Assembly (NCBI GenBank): GCA_004014935.1
Contig: CP025322.1
Location: 3,162,001 to 3,226,000, forward strand
From: Saccharomycopsis malanga
Lineage: Eukaryota; Ascomycota; Saccharomycetes; Ascoideales; Saccharomycopsidaceae
Reading direction: 5' to 3'
DNA: 64,000 bases
Every line of letters begins with the position of its first letter. The stretch's first letter is position 1. This document shows, piece by piece, positions 40,521-50,111 of the stretch. Both the position numbers and the translations under genes were made by a program. The notes below the pieces were generated by a model, which did not search any database, was not told the origin of the DNA, and worked only from the letters and a program-made list of their open reading frames with translations.

Positions 40521-40893
40521 GCCGCTGGGCCGTGTGGCTGAGTGGTCAGTGCTCTTGAGGAAGAGAAGAAACACTTTATAAGAACACGGGTTCGATTCCC
40601 AGGACGACACTTTTACTCGCTTATTTTTACGATGCTGAACGTGAATTCACAGGCAAGTGCAAATGTCTGAAAGATGGCCTAGACAAAAGTCTAGTGGTTA
40701 GTTTCAACCAATTGGGTGAGAAGATAACGATATATAAGATTTTGATGATATTATGACCAACAAGACATGATTGGGTTTTCCCCACTGGGTTTTACCAAGT
40801 TCCCCTTAGACATAGCGTGTATATACGAAACTAATATGTACTGGGCTTGAAATATAAGATTATTATTATTATTATTATTACGTTGAGGGTGAC
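40509..40893 (+). mobile_element. full-length SINE with target-site duplication (reference copy)
   Basis: The element is 40521-40881 (361 bp). Box A (TGGCTGAGTGG, 40535-40545) and box B (GGTTCGATTCC, 40589-40599) sit 54 bp apart, as in an RNA polymerase III tRNA promoter. The body has CACTTTTACTCGC, CAGGCAAGTGCAAATGTCTG, the hairpin CTAGAC-AAAA-GTCTAG (40679-40694) and TTTCAACCAATTGGGTGAG. The 3' end ACTGGGCTTGAAATATAAG is followed by an (ATT)n tail. Flanks GTTGGGCGTGAC (40509-40520) and GTTGAGGGTGAC (40882-40893) match 10/12. Confidence 0.93.
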
Positions 40894-41040
40894 TAAATGT
40901 CGGTTTTAGGCAACAGTACCGTGGATCCGTGACGGACCAAATGTTATTAGATTATTTATAGGAGAAACTATGGAAGCAAAATTATGGTAGCAAGCAAGAA
41001 GAGCAAATGGGATGCAAAAAGGAAATGCAATGAGCAGAAA

Positions 41041-41080
41041 AGTGTAGAAAAGTGTAGAAAAGTGTAGAAAAGTGTAGAAA
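41041..41080. repeat. 10-bp tandem repeat, four exact units
   Basis: AGTGTAGAAA is repeated four times in the 3' flank of the aldo-keto reductase gene. Confidence 0.95.
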
Positions 41081-41117
41081 AGGAAGAAGAAGACACATAT
41101 GTGGTTTCATAAGAATA

Positions 41118-42161
41118 TTAACCATTATACAAAGTGGGATCCCAGCCCGTAATAAAATAATCATCTTTATGATCCAACTGGTCCAACTCTTCCTGAGACA
41201 ATTCGAAATCCCAGATCTGGAAGTTGCTGTATAGTCTGTCCAACTGAGCGGTTTTGGGCAAGACAACAAAGTTTCGTTGGATTGACCATCTGATTAGAAT
41301 CTGTGCGTTGTTACGGTTATGTTTTTTAGAGATATTGTTTAGGATTACATCGTTAAACTTTCTTCCTTTAGCCAAGGGGGAGTATGCCTGGCAAACGACG
41401 CCGTGCCGTTGACAGAAAGACACTAGTTGGGTACGCATTAGCCAGGGATGGAGTTCTATTTGGTTTACAGCAGGTTTGTATATGAGACCAGGCCAGTCGA
41501 AAAGCTCCTGCAAATGGTGGAGTCCGTAGTTGGACACACCTATGGAGCGAACATAGCCAGATGTTTTGGCATCCTGGAGTGCTTGGTAAGTTTCAAGACG
41601 CTTTTGCATGGTGGAGTTTGGCGAATGGACCAAGAACATGTCTATGTAATCGATTCCAGGAACACACATCTTACGGATAGAGAGCTTGATGGACTGTTTC
41701 GAGTGCTCGTACCCGTGGAACGAGTCCCACACCTTGGTGATAATAAACACGTCCTCTCGCTTGTTGTTGGCTGGGTCCTCGCTGATCCACTGGAGCACGC
41801 CATCCGCAACCTGCTGTTCGTTGCGGTATATCTGGGCTGTGTCTATCAACCGGTAGCCTATCTTAAGGGCCTGCAATACAAGCTTTGCTGTGAATTCGGG
41901 CGGGATCAAATACACCCCAAACCCGAGCAACGGTATCAAATGGTTGGAATTGAGTCTGTATTTGGTATTTTGAGTGATATTTTGATTGATATTCTGATTG
42001 GTATCTTGGGCAATATTCTGATTGATATTCTGGATGTTTTTGCTTTCTGGGACTGCTGAAACCGTCCCTGTGCCGCCCTTCATACATCCTTTCTCAGCAA
42101 TACCCTCGGACTCCTCTTCTCTACTCGACATCCTCCTGTCTTCTTCTGCAATAACTGGCAT
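41118..42161 (-). CDS. aldo-keto reductase with Asn/Gln-rich N-terminal extension
   Basis: This is an NADPH-type aldo-keto reductase of the (alpha/beta)8 fold, 347 residues from the ATG at 42161. The catalytic set is visible: Asp and Tyr in LIDTAQIYRNEQQVADG, Lys in FIITKVWDS, His in MFLVHSPNST. The family signature GYVRSIGVSNYG and the C-terminal VVLPKTAQLDRLYSNF segment are also present. The closest type is the Ydl124w/Yjr096w class of small-carbonyl or xylose/glyoxal reductases; the substrate cannot be read from sequence. The first 60 or so residues before LIPLLGFGVYLIPP are an added tail with NQNINQNI-type repeats (42-nt-scale tandem DNA at about 41960-42050). A later ATG at 42131 is possible. 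A Sou1-like reductase lies upstream on the same strand. Confidence 0.88.
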   Translation of the reverse strand: MPVIAEEDRRMSSREEESEGIAEKGCMKGGTGTVSAVPESKNIQNINQNIAQDTNQNINQNITQNTKYRLNSNHLIPLLGFGVYLIPPEFTAKLVLQALKIGYRLIDTAQIYRNEQQVADGVLQWISEDPANNKREDVFIITKVWDSFHGYEHSKQSIKLSIRKMCVPGIDYIDMFLVHSPNSTMQKRLETYQALQDAKTSGYVRSIGVSNYGLHHLQELFDWPGLIYKPAVNQIELHPWLMRTQLVSFCQRHGVVCQAYSPLAKGRKFNDVILNNISKKHNRNNAQILIRWSIQRNFVVLPKTAQLDRLYSNFQIWDFELSQEELDQLDHKDDYFITGWDPTLYNG

Positions 42162-42696
42162 AGTACAAGTATTCAATATGGCTCGAAATGTGCTAAAAAA
42201 TTTACAAAAAATAAAAATAAAAATTTTTTTTCTTCTACTCGTAAATGTCAGCTGAGGTTTAATTATTTTGGGGCTTTTTCAAACTTTTGTATTACCAATC
42301 TCTAAACTCGTTTCGCACTTCTTTTCCCACTCTTTGGACAATCTCTTTTCAATTCTTTTCATTCACTAAATAACCGATATTTCAGTCTGAAAAATTAAAG
42401 TTGCAGATCAATCAGCTGAACCAAACGTTAGCTGTTATGTCACCACTGACGCCTAAAACCCCCGAGATGCCACTTTCACTCGCACCCAACTCTACACAAT
42501 TCGCAATCTTCTACTTAGCCCTCACCCTTGCCCAATACTACACACTTTAGCGGATATCCAATGGTGGAGGCCGAAAATATCCGCTCGAGGTGAGGGGCAA
42601 ATGGCGGGGCGACATTGTTCCTACATGCATGCGGGCGCATAGGGCTGCATGATAGTACATGGGTGTGCCTTTTATTTCAACAATATACAGACAGCG
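42162..42696. other. intergenic between AKR and SDR genes
   Basis: About 535 bp forms the promoter of the aldo-keto reductase. TGCATGCGGGCGCATAGGGC plus another TGCATG lies at 42624-42651, about 460-490 bp from the AKR start and only about 45-75 bp past the SDR stop. A run of C-rich sequence (ACGCCTAAAACCCCCGAG) precedes it. Confidence 0.4.
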
Positions 42697-43533
42697 CTAA
42701 ATAATTGTATAACCTCCGTCAACCAAAATGTCCGTTCCTGTGGTATATGTGCTGGCATCACTTGCCAAATACAAATAAGCTCCTACAAGTTCCTGTGTGG
42801 TGCCTTCTCTTCCCATAGGTGTCAAACTCCACCATTTCTTCTTGAGATCTTCATCCGCAAACTTGGTAATCTCCGTGCTGATATAACCTGGGCTGACAGT
42901 GTTCACTCTAGCAAAGCCAGACCATTCCACCGCCAACGACTTTCCAAGATGCAAGACTGCAGCTTTTGACGCATTGTATGCTGCCTGCGACTGCGGGATG
43001 TTCACAATGTGCGCACTCATCGATGCCGTGATGATGAATGAGCCAAAACCTTGTTTTTTGAAAATGTTGCCCACTATTTTCGCTGGATAGTAAACACCAT
43101 TGATATTGACATCTAAAACGTTTTTCCATGGATCCGATTTCTCCACATTGATGAGGTCGCCCTCAGTAAACGTGATGCCTGCGTTAGCTACAAATATATC
43201 AATCTTGCCGCCAAATTCCTGCACCTGCTGCTCAATTGTCTGCTTCACTGCATCTTCATCTGTAATGCGACACTTGTAAGCCCTGGCCTTGACGCCATAC
43301 TTCTTCTCAAGCGCCTGTGCCTTCTCTACTGCGCTTGGGTTAGAGTTGTACCAAATCGCAACGTCTGCACCTGCCTGCGCAAATGCTTCTGCCACTGCAT
43401 ATCCAATTCCGCCACCAGAGCCTGTGATCGAGGCAAACTTGCCTTTTAATGAAAACAAATCAAGAACATTTGGCTTGGGTGTTGGCGCCTTAAGCGGCAA
43501 AGGTCCTAAATCTCTCGAAAGCGTCGTGACCAT
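42697..43533 (-). CDS. short-chain dehydrogenase/reductase, Sou1-like
   Basis: This 278-residue classical SDR has the cofactor motif [12 protein letters not shown] (TGxxxGxG) near residue 38, NAG in [13 protein letters not shown], and the catalytic Ser, Tyr and Lys in ITASMSAH and [18 protein letters not shown] follows, as in the NADPH-dependent Candida Sou1/Sou2 sorbose reductases (about 280 residues), to which the whole length and the [29 protein letters not shown] region are very close in style. It likely reduces a ketose or polyol partner; the exact substrate is inferred. Upstream TTG extension to 43602 is ignored; the ATG at 43533 gives the usual N terminus. The final residues ([11 protein letters not shown]) are complete. 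Confidence 0.88.
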   Translation of the reverse strand: MVTTLSRDLGPLPLKAPTPKPNVLDLFSLKGKFASITGSGGGIGYAVAEAFAQAGADVAIWYNSNPSAVEKAQALEKKYGVKARAYKCRITDEDAVKQTIEQQVQEFGGKIDIFVANAGITFTEGDLINVEKSDPWKNVLDVNINGVYYPAKIVGNIFKKQGFGSFIITASMSAHIVNIPQSQAAYNASKAAVLHLGKSLAVEWSGFARVNTVSPGYISTEITKFADEDLKKKWWSLTPMGREGTTQELVGAYLYLASDASTYTTGTDILVDGGYTII

Positions 43534-45698
43534 ATTGTGATTATGAATTGAAGAGTTAATGTTAATGCAAGACTGCGTGGAATGAGTACGTATGCAATGC
43601 AATGCCGCTGTGTGGTGTGCAGAACTTGTCTTGCAAAATTATAATTGATTATATAATTAAATACATTTACCAGCTAATAAACAATCAAAAATTTTAACTG
43701 GATGTCTGCCGTATTTATATGACCCTTAAAGCTCACCTCTAATCATCTCCTCTCTCGAAGCTTATGGAAAACCTTCCGCACTATGATGCAAGATGCGGTC
43801 ACTATTCATGTCAGCTGACGTAGGTGCACCGTGTCCATACAACTCCGAGGCAACAACAATACATACAACGATGCATTTCTTCACCGATGATTGCGATTGC
43901 TTTCCCAAAACGGCATACTCACTGTCTGATCTGTCCTTGCCAGTAGTAAAAGGCTGTTAAAGGCCCTTGACAAGGCAATACGGTGGCCAATATGCTTTGT
44001 AGCCTACAATGATCAACCGCTAATGAGGCAGCCTATTAATCTTTTGATAGCTCTTGGGCTATTATAGCCGATGGATGGCACCTGCAAATGTTAATCCAAT
44101 CAATCTGCTGTGACGTCAGTACGCTTTTGTCTAAACTTGGGCGGGTAAGACTATGATGACACCTGCATGGGATTGCCTGTACACGCTTAATGTTGCAGTG
44201 CCAATTTCAGATGGGATAATTGCTGGTACCGAGAACCATCTATTGTTCTATCATTTATGATCTAGTATCTTTTCTAATGATAGTCAGCAGTAGCTGTAAA
44301 AAGATGGTAAAGATAAGTAGATGAGTGGCGTGTTTGTCAGTTCGAGGAGCTGGACTTATACAGTGAGACATTGTAGAGCGTATTTAGATATAATAAAGAA
44401 TGTAAAGTGGTAGCTGTCAGGGTATATAGACACAAGTTGACAATTGAACATTAGGTTTAGTAGTATCACCTGCAGGCTCTATTCTAGATTATATGGATCC
44501 ATCCTGTTGGTACACTCAAAATAAGTAAATATAAGTGCTATCTTGGGTTTTTGATGACTGTTGTCAGAAGAGTATTTCATGTAGTGAGTACAAGCGATAT
44601 GACAGAAAATGCTATGGTGTAACAATAATGTAAAAATTCTCTTCTTACTAGGTAGGGGTACGCAATAATAATAACAATAATCTCATGTTTCGAGTGGTGG
44701 TATGTAATTAGGAAATACTTAAGGTTGCAAGGGTATATTTAACTATGTGAATGGAGCAGGCCTGAAATTTTCAATTAATCTGGATGCAGTCAGTGATTTA
44801 GATAAGCCTGCAACTTATCAGGTGCCATAATTGTTATCATTTTTTCACACTTTCATCAAGGAATGGTAAAATTTAATTTCAAGGGGCTAGCGCTTTTAGC
44901 ACTCGATAGAGACGTATATATGCCAAACCCCGAGCTAAATCTTTTCAAGGCTTTAGCTGTTTAGTCTTGACACCACAGGGTAATTTCCATTTAAAGTAGG
45001 TCCTATTATAAATTTAATTGTCCTTAAAACATTTCAGTTGTATCGAATTGTGAATTTAACAAGGCTTTTGGGATAAGCTTTTCATACCATATACCAAATG
45101 TCGTGAAAACGATACGCTAACTTGGATCTCAACAGTTGATCAAGATCACCCTTTGTTCAATATCAATATGACGGTTGACATTGAATGAAAGAATACCAAG
45201 CGGGCAAGGTTGCCGCGTATATCTGCAAGGAGCTGCGGCTGGCGATCGCCGAATCACACACTATATGCGGCCACGATGCACTACTCGAATCAGGAAACTG
45301 TGTTGTCTCCTTGAGCCTGGAAAGTACCACTGAACTGTTATCAGCCAACAGTGTCGGGTCCTGTCGTAGTCCGATCCGCCGCAGGTCTAGTTTTGGCTTC
45401 GTGTGTTGGTGTCATTTAGCACGTCTTTATTTGGGTGTAATATGCAGGTGTGCGTCGAGGGGCGTCTTTTTTGCTGCAGGTGATTACACCCACCGGTATG
45501 GTGCAAGCCCGTGGCCGAAATAGTTGGATATATATAACCAGTAGATTTCCTATGAAAACTGTTTTTCAGACCTGAAATTGACCAATTTGGCAGTTTTGCT
45601 TGTTTCTGTTGGTTTCTGGTTGTCTGGTTGATAGAGTTTTCAATCTTTTGAGCTGTTAAAAGAGATTTTTGAATAATCATTTGTAATTTTTCATCAAT
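43534..45698. promoter_or_regulatory. long divergent promoter region, SDR and FAA2-like genes
   Basis: This 2.17-kb gene-free region separates two divergent metabolic genes. TGCAATGCAATGCC lies 60 bp upstream of the SDR start. CGG and CCG separated by 18 bases (45494-45517) fit the loose spacing of an oleate response element, about 180 bp before the FAA2-like ATG, but lack its inner TNA. A minus-oriented SINE end lies at 44664-44695. Short ORFs here lack any family resemblance. Confidence 0.45.
44664..44695 (-). mobile_element. minimal SINE 3'-end remnant
   Basis: ATAATAATAACAATAATC followed by TCATGTTTCGAG resembles the (AAT)n tail plus CTTATATTTCAAGC end, reversed. It is short and diverged, so this call is tentative. 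Confidence 0.5.
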
Positions 45699-47843
45699 AT
45701 GGCAACACCTGGCAAAGTTCTTTTCTCCTACGTTCCAGGGGAGACAGCTGACGATGTAATGACACATTTTACACCAGAGAAAGGTGTTCTCTTGGAGAAT
45801 ATGAGTGCTGTTTCAGGAACCCAAAAACCAGGTTATTCACCAGTGTTCAGAAACGACCGGTCGAAGGAAGGACTAATTTCCACGTATCATCCGGAAATCA
45901 CCACTGGCTATGACATTTTTTTGAATGCTCGGGCCAGAGACCCCCAGGCACGGTACTTGGGGTATAAGACAAGTGCCACACTGGCGTACAGCTATCTTAG
46001 CTACCAGGAGGTCCACGACATGTCGCTCAAGTTGGGCTCTGCGCTATATTATTTTGCACACAAGTATGCCACGCCGGAGAACGAGAAGATAATCTCGTTC
46101 TTTCTTCCTAATTTCCACCAGTTTATCGTAGCAGACATTGCCACGCAGGCATACTCGTTGGTGAACACCTGTTTGTACGATACCATGGGCGATCTGACAG
46201 CAAGCTATATATTGAAGCTTACCGAGAGTCCTGTGATTATCACCACCAAATCCAAGGTGTCCAACTTGTTGGCCTTGAAGAAGACCGACAGCATTGACAC
46301 TTTGAAGGTGGTGATCACCATAGATCTGTTGAATCTCACTGAGGATCATGACTTGTTTCTGGAGGCCCAGAATTCCAACATGCTTATTTTGGACTGGGAT
46401 ACCGCTTTGCAAATAGGCTCCAAGAACCGGATCCAGGTCATCCCGCCCCACATGGACGATATATACACCATTTCCTTCACTTCTGGAACCACCAGCACTC
46501 CTAAAGGAGCGGTTGTTGTCCATCGCAACGTCACGTCTTTCTACGTCAATAATATACATGTTTTTGCCCATGCTGAGAAGTTTGCGGACAAAACATCGTT
46601 TGTTTTCTTGCCCTTGGCCCATGTTTTTGCCAGACTTATCATCGGATACGAGCAGGGCATGGGCTATGTGCCACATTTCCCATACAACCCTTACAACCCC
46701 ATCACGTATTTCGAGGACATCAAGCAGACCAAGCCGTATTTCCTCTGCTTGGTGCCCCGTGTGTTGACCAGAGTCGAGGGTGCTTTGAAGCAAAAGCTCA
46801 ATGCCTCCAAGTATTTGAGTGGAATCATCGAAAGCCGTATTCAATGCTTGAAAAAGGGCCAACAATATCCATCGCATTTCATTTATGACCGCATTATACG
46901 TCCGAAAATCAGAGCTGCTATTGGCTTCGAGAACCTCCATTTCATCTGCTGTGGCGGAGCCCCGGTCTCAAAAGAAACATTGTATTATATCTGGGCTACT
47001 TTAGGCTTATATGTTGTCCAAGGTTACGGGTCAACCGAAAGTTGTGCTGGTTTCTCTCTTTCCTCTATAAACCCTGTTCAGATTGGCACCAACGGTGCTG
47101 TTGGCCCTGCTGCTGAAGTCAGATTCAAGGACGTTCCGGAAATGGAATACTCTTTTGAGAAAAACCGTAGTGGAGAGGTCTTGTTCAGAGGCAATTCCTT
47201 GGTAGTAGGCTATTATAAAGAAGAAGCCAAATTTAAAGAACTGATGGACGAAGACGGCTGGTTCCAATCTGGTGATATCGGCAGACTAGATGAAAATAAC
47301 AACATCATGGTCATCGATAGAGTAAAGAACTTTTTCAAGTTGTCCCAGGGCAAATACGTTGCTTCTGAGAAAATCGAAAACACTTATAGTGCTAGCAATT
47401 TGATAATTGAGCAGATTTTCGTCTACGGTGATTCTCTCCAATCCTTTTTGGTTGCTATTGTTGGCGTCAATATTCCTAGTTTGCAACAATTGTGCCAAAA
47501 ATTGGGCATTCTAGCATCTGTGGATTTTGCCAATTTGATTTCTATCACATTGGACCCAAAATTCAACAGAAATAGCCCTGAAATTGTTGAGTTCAAAACT
47601 TTGATAAACAAAACAGACATCAGAAAACAAATTTTGACTCTGCTCAATAAAAACATTAGCCACCATTTCAATTCTTACGAGTATATCAAAAACATCCATC
47701 TCGACATTATGCCTTTCTCTGTAGAGGCAGACACCTTGACCCCTACATTGAAAGTCAAAAGACATAATGCAAAAAAACAGTTTGCAAAAGAAATCGATCA
47801 GTTGTACGTCGAGGGTCCAATCTGGAACAATGTTAAACTTTGA
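45699..47843 (+). CDS. FAA2: acyl-CoA synthetase, Faa2-like
   Basis: It activates fatty acids with ATP and CoA; in S. cerevisiae Faa2 does this for medium-chain acids in the peroxisome for beta-oxidation. The 714-residue protein has the AMP-binding P-loop TISFTSGTTSTPKGAVVVH (near 252), the adenine-binding YGSTE segment (QGYGSTESCAG, near 445), the DGWFQSGDIG motif (near 515-525) and the fatty-acid signature IDRVKNFFKLSQGKYVASEKIE. The length (744 in S. cerevisiae Faa2) and N-terminal region fit Faa2 better than Faa1/4. It ends NNVKL; a C-terminal -KL is close to a PTS1 peroxisomal signal but is not canonical. Upstream is a possible ORE-like CGG-N18-CCG. Confidence 0.88.
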   Translation: MATPGKVLFSYVPGETADDVMTHFTPEKGVLLENMSAVSGTQKPGYSPVFRNDRSKEGLISTYHPEITTGYDIFLNARARDPQARYLGYKTSATLAYSYLSYQEVHDMSLKLGSALYYFAHKYATPENEKIISFFLPNFHQFIVADIATQAYSLVNTCLYDTMGDLTASYILKLTESPVIITTKSKVSNLLALKKTDSIDTLKVVITIDLLNLTEDHDLFLEAQNSNMLILDWDTALQIGSKNRIQVIPPHMDDIYTISFTSGTTSTPKGAVVVHRNVTSFYVNNIHVFAHAEKFADKTSFVFLPLAHVFARLIIGYEQGMGYVPHFPYNPYNPITYFEDIKQTKPYFLCLVPRVLTRVEGALKQKLNASKYLSGIIESRIQCLKKGQQYPSHFIYDRIIRPKIRAAIGFENLHFICCGGAPVSKETLYYIWATLGLYVVQGYGSTESCAGFSLSSINPVQIGTNGAVGPAAEVRFKDVPEMEYSFEKNRSGEVLFRGNSLVVGYYKEEAKFKELMDEDGWFQSGDIGRLDENNNIMVIDRVKNFFKLSQGKYVASEKIENTYSASNLIIEQIFVYGDSLQSFLVAIVGVNIPSLQQLCQKLGILASVDFANLISITLDPKFNRNSPEIVEFKTLINKTDIRKQILTLLNKNISHHFNSYEYIKNIHLDIMPFSVEADTLTPTLKVKRHNAKKQFAKEIDQLYVEGPIWNNVKL

Positions 47844-48349
47844 TTTTTTTTTCTTTTTATATAGTTTATAAATTCGGTTTTCTTTTCATAGTTTTTGATA
47901 TACCTTGATTTTCAGCTGTTACAAACCAGTGAATATATTACAATTCTGAGTGTTTGCGTAGGCTGTATTTGTTGGTAGGTTTTGATAATGGAAACAGAAT
48001 AATCATTCTAAGTAGGATTTACATCCATAATAAAAGACTTGTGTGTATGTCAGTTTGCGCTGACAACTGTTAAAACGTAATATGTTTCTTAGAATCCTCC
48101 GTTGCTTCTCTACTGAAGCACTAGATTGTTTTGTTAGGATCTCTACTTTTTTTACTGAATCATTAGTTTGTTTTGTTAGGATCTCTACTTTTTTTACTAA
48201 ACCATTAGTTTGTTTTGTCAGAATCAATACTTTTTTTTACTAAACCATTAGTTTGTTTTGTTAGGATAATATAGATTTTGAATAACTATATACAATTTCA
48301 ATTTTTCTGATTTTACATGCTTAAAAACCTTTCATTTATGGGTAACAGT
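47844..48349. other. FAA2-like 3' flank with minisatellite
   Basis: The stretch holds the 42-bp array at 48111-48270. The rest is AT-rich with no gene. Confidence 0.4.
48111..48270. repeat. 42-bp minisatellite, about 3.8 units
   Basis: Units start at 48111, 48153, 48195 and 48238 (the third is 43 bp), each with TTAGTTTGTTTTGTTAGGAT then CTCTACTTTTTT. On the minus strand it is open and spells a 14-residue ILTKQTN-VKKVE type repeat, part of a 74-codon ORF with no other support. Confidence 0.92.
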
Positions 48350-48518
48350 TGCTGGGCCGTGTGGCTCAGTGGTCAGTGCTCAGGGAGAAAGGAAAAAAAA
48401 AACCTAAGAGGAACACGGGTTCGATTCCCAGACAAACACTTTTTATGATATTGAACAGGCAAGTGCAACTGCCTGAAACGCGACCTAGACCAAAGTCTAG
48501 TGCTTAGTTTTCAACCCA
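48350..48518 (+). mobile_element. SINE 5' half, 3'-truncated, plus orientation
   Basis: GCTGGGCCGTGTGGCTCAGTGG (box A), GAACACGGGTTCGATTCCC (box B), CAGGCAAGTGCAACTGCCTG and the perfect hairpin CTAGACCAAAGTCTAG (48484-48499), then TTTTCAACCCATG, where similarity stops. Both pol III boxes are intact and it carries the best-preserved head in the window. Confidence 0.92.
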
Positions 48519-48746
48519 TGAACAAATGTCCGGCAATAACTTGTAACAACCACCTATAGCTCTAATAGTAACAACGGAAACTACTTGTAAAGCGTAACTC
48601 CGAAAGTCGGATATTTGTCGGAGACAACGGAGATAGGCCGGGAGAGAAATCTCATTATCCGAACGGGACGAGTGTCAATATAAAACGATAAATGCCGGTG
48701 GCTTAGATGGACGTTATATTGTGTTTACCAGAGGTATATAAAAACC
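48519..48746. other. Cld1/Ict1-like gene upstream region
   Basis: CGGAAAC, CGAAAGTCGGA and TCGGAGACAACGGAGATAGGCCGGG give several CGG/CCG words in 48565-48665, where zinc-cluster factors could bind. No gene is present. Confidence 0.35.
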
Positions 48747-50111
48747 ATGTTGAGTCATTTGAAAGACTGGATGAAAATCCTTGGCAAGGATGAGCTTACG
48801 GAAGCGCAGAATGAGCTTCTTAAACACAACATACCGTTTCTTGGATCCCATGATCAGTTAGGACGCGTGGCAAAGGTGGGAAAGGCGTATATTGATGATA
48901 CCAACTGGCTTAATGAGTTTTCCATAACAAATTGTGGTGAAGGTGCTGTGGAGCCAGATAATCTATTGATGATACATGGCTATGGGGCCGGACTAGGGCT
49001 ATTCACACGGAATTATGATGGTCTCACTACTGTGGAGTCAAATAAAAAGTTTAATTTGTTTTCTATCGATTTGCTTGGCCATTCGCTATCGAGTTTCCCC
49101 AAGTTTCCTTTTGAGGACAACAACTTCAAGTCGCCTAAAATCAAAATCAATTTCAACGAGAAGAATCAAAAGTCTGTAAATTCCAAAGTGGCTGCCAAGG
49201 ACCAAGACGAAACAAAAATCTTGGAGGATGAGGTTAATGTGGTCGTTAAAGACGAAAAAAACGTAAAATCAGTAGATTATGAGGATTCCCAGAAAGATTT
49301 GTTGAAAATCGCAGATACCACGTTGAAAACCGTCCGTAATTACGAATCGTACTATGTGGAATCTATTGAGAAATGGCGTAAGAAGAAAAACTTAGAAAAA
49401 ATCAACTTGCTAGGCCATTCTTTTGGCGCGTATTTGTCATTATGCTACACCATCAAATACCCGGAAAACGTCGAGAAACTCATCCTTGTATCTCCCGTAG
49501 GCGTAGAAAGATCAGTATTTGCTGTAAACTCCATGAAATACCATGCTGACAGCAATATCTTGAAAAACATTATCCCTTCCAAAGACCAGTTCAGCTATGA
49601 TCACATTGGACGATTGGTCCAGATGCCCGGCTTCATCATGAGATTATGGGACTCCACCTATTTCCCTTTCTCCATCTTGAGAGGAATCGGTCCTTTTGGA
49701 GTTCTTGCTGCCTCTCGATACACAAAAGTCAGATACAATCAAGGCTCTACCAGTGAGGAGGAACTCCATCTTTTATCAAATTATGTCATGGCTACTTTCT
49801 GGAAAAAATCATCAACCGAGAAGGCAATTTCCAGAATCCTTTCTCCAGTGGTTGCTGCCAGAGATCCAATCATCGACAAACTAGAAGACTTTCACAAGTC
49901 TGGGAAAAAACTACCTCCCAGCTTGTGGATCTACGGTGAGAAAGATTGGATGGATGTGAAGGCAGGAAAGAGAACAACAGAGTTGATTAACAGAGAGGAC
50001 AGAGGAGGAGAGGCAAGATTCGAAATTGTAAATAACAGCGGCCATAACTTGTTTTTAGATAACCCTAAGGATTTCAACAAGTTGATCAAAAACTATTTGG
50101 GTTGGCATTAA
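48747..50111 (+). CDS. alpha/beta hydrolase, Cld1/Ict1/Ecm18 (ABHD5-like) family
   Basis: The family comprises lipid hydrolases/acyltransferases acting on phospholipids: Cld1 is the mitochondrial cardiolipin phospholipase, Ict1 a lysophosphatidate acyltransferase. The 454-residue protein has the oxyanion-side MIHGYGAGLGLFTRNYD (near 74-90), IDLLGHSLSS, the nucleophile elbow GHSFGAYLS (near 225) and a C-terminal NNSGHNLFLDNP (near 429-440), which holds the catalytic His and an HX4D acyltransferase-type motif. A charged Lys/Asp/Glu insert (about 130-185) separates the first two strands. I cannot tell Cld1 from Ict1/Ecm18 by eye; no clear presequence is seen. Confidence 0.85.
   Translation: MLSHLKDWMKILGKDELTEAQNELLKHNIPFLGSHDQLGRVAKVGKAYIDDTNWLNEFSITNCGEGAVEPDNLLMIHGYGAGLGLFTRNYDGLTTVESNKKFNLFSIDLLGHSLSSFPKFPFEDNNFKSPKIKINFNEKNQKSVNSKVAAKDQDETKILEDEVNVVVKDEKNVKSVDYEDSQKDLLKIADTTLKTVRNYESYYVESIEKWRKKKNLEKINLLGHSFGAYLSLCYTIKYPENVEKLILVSPVGVERSVFAVNSMKYHADSNILKNIIPSKDQFSYDHIGRLVQMPGFIMRLWDSTYFPFSILRGIGPFGVLAASRYTKVRYNQGSTSEEELHLLSNYVMATFWKKSSTEKAISRILSPVVAARDPIIDKLEDFHKSGKKLPPSLWIYGEKDWMDVKAGKRTTELINREDRGGEARFEIVNNSGHNLFLDNPKDFNKLIKNYLGWH

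Noticed and set aside
45185-45523. 112-codon ORF upstream of the FAA2-like gene
   Set aside because: No domain, overlaps the likely promoter, and shows no codon bias like its neighbours.
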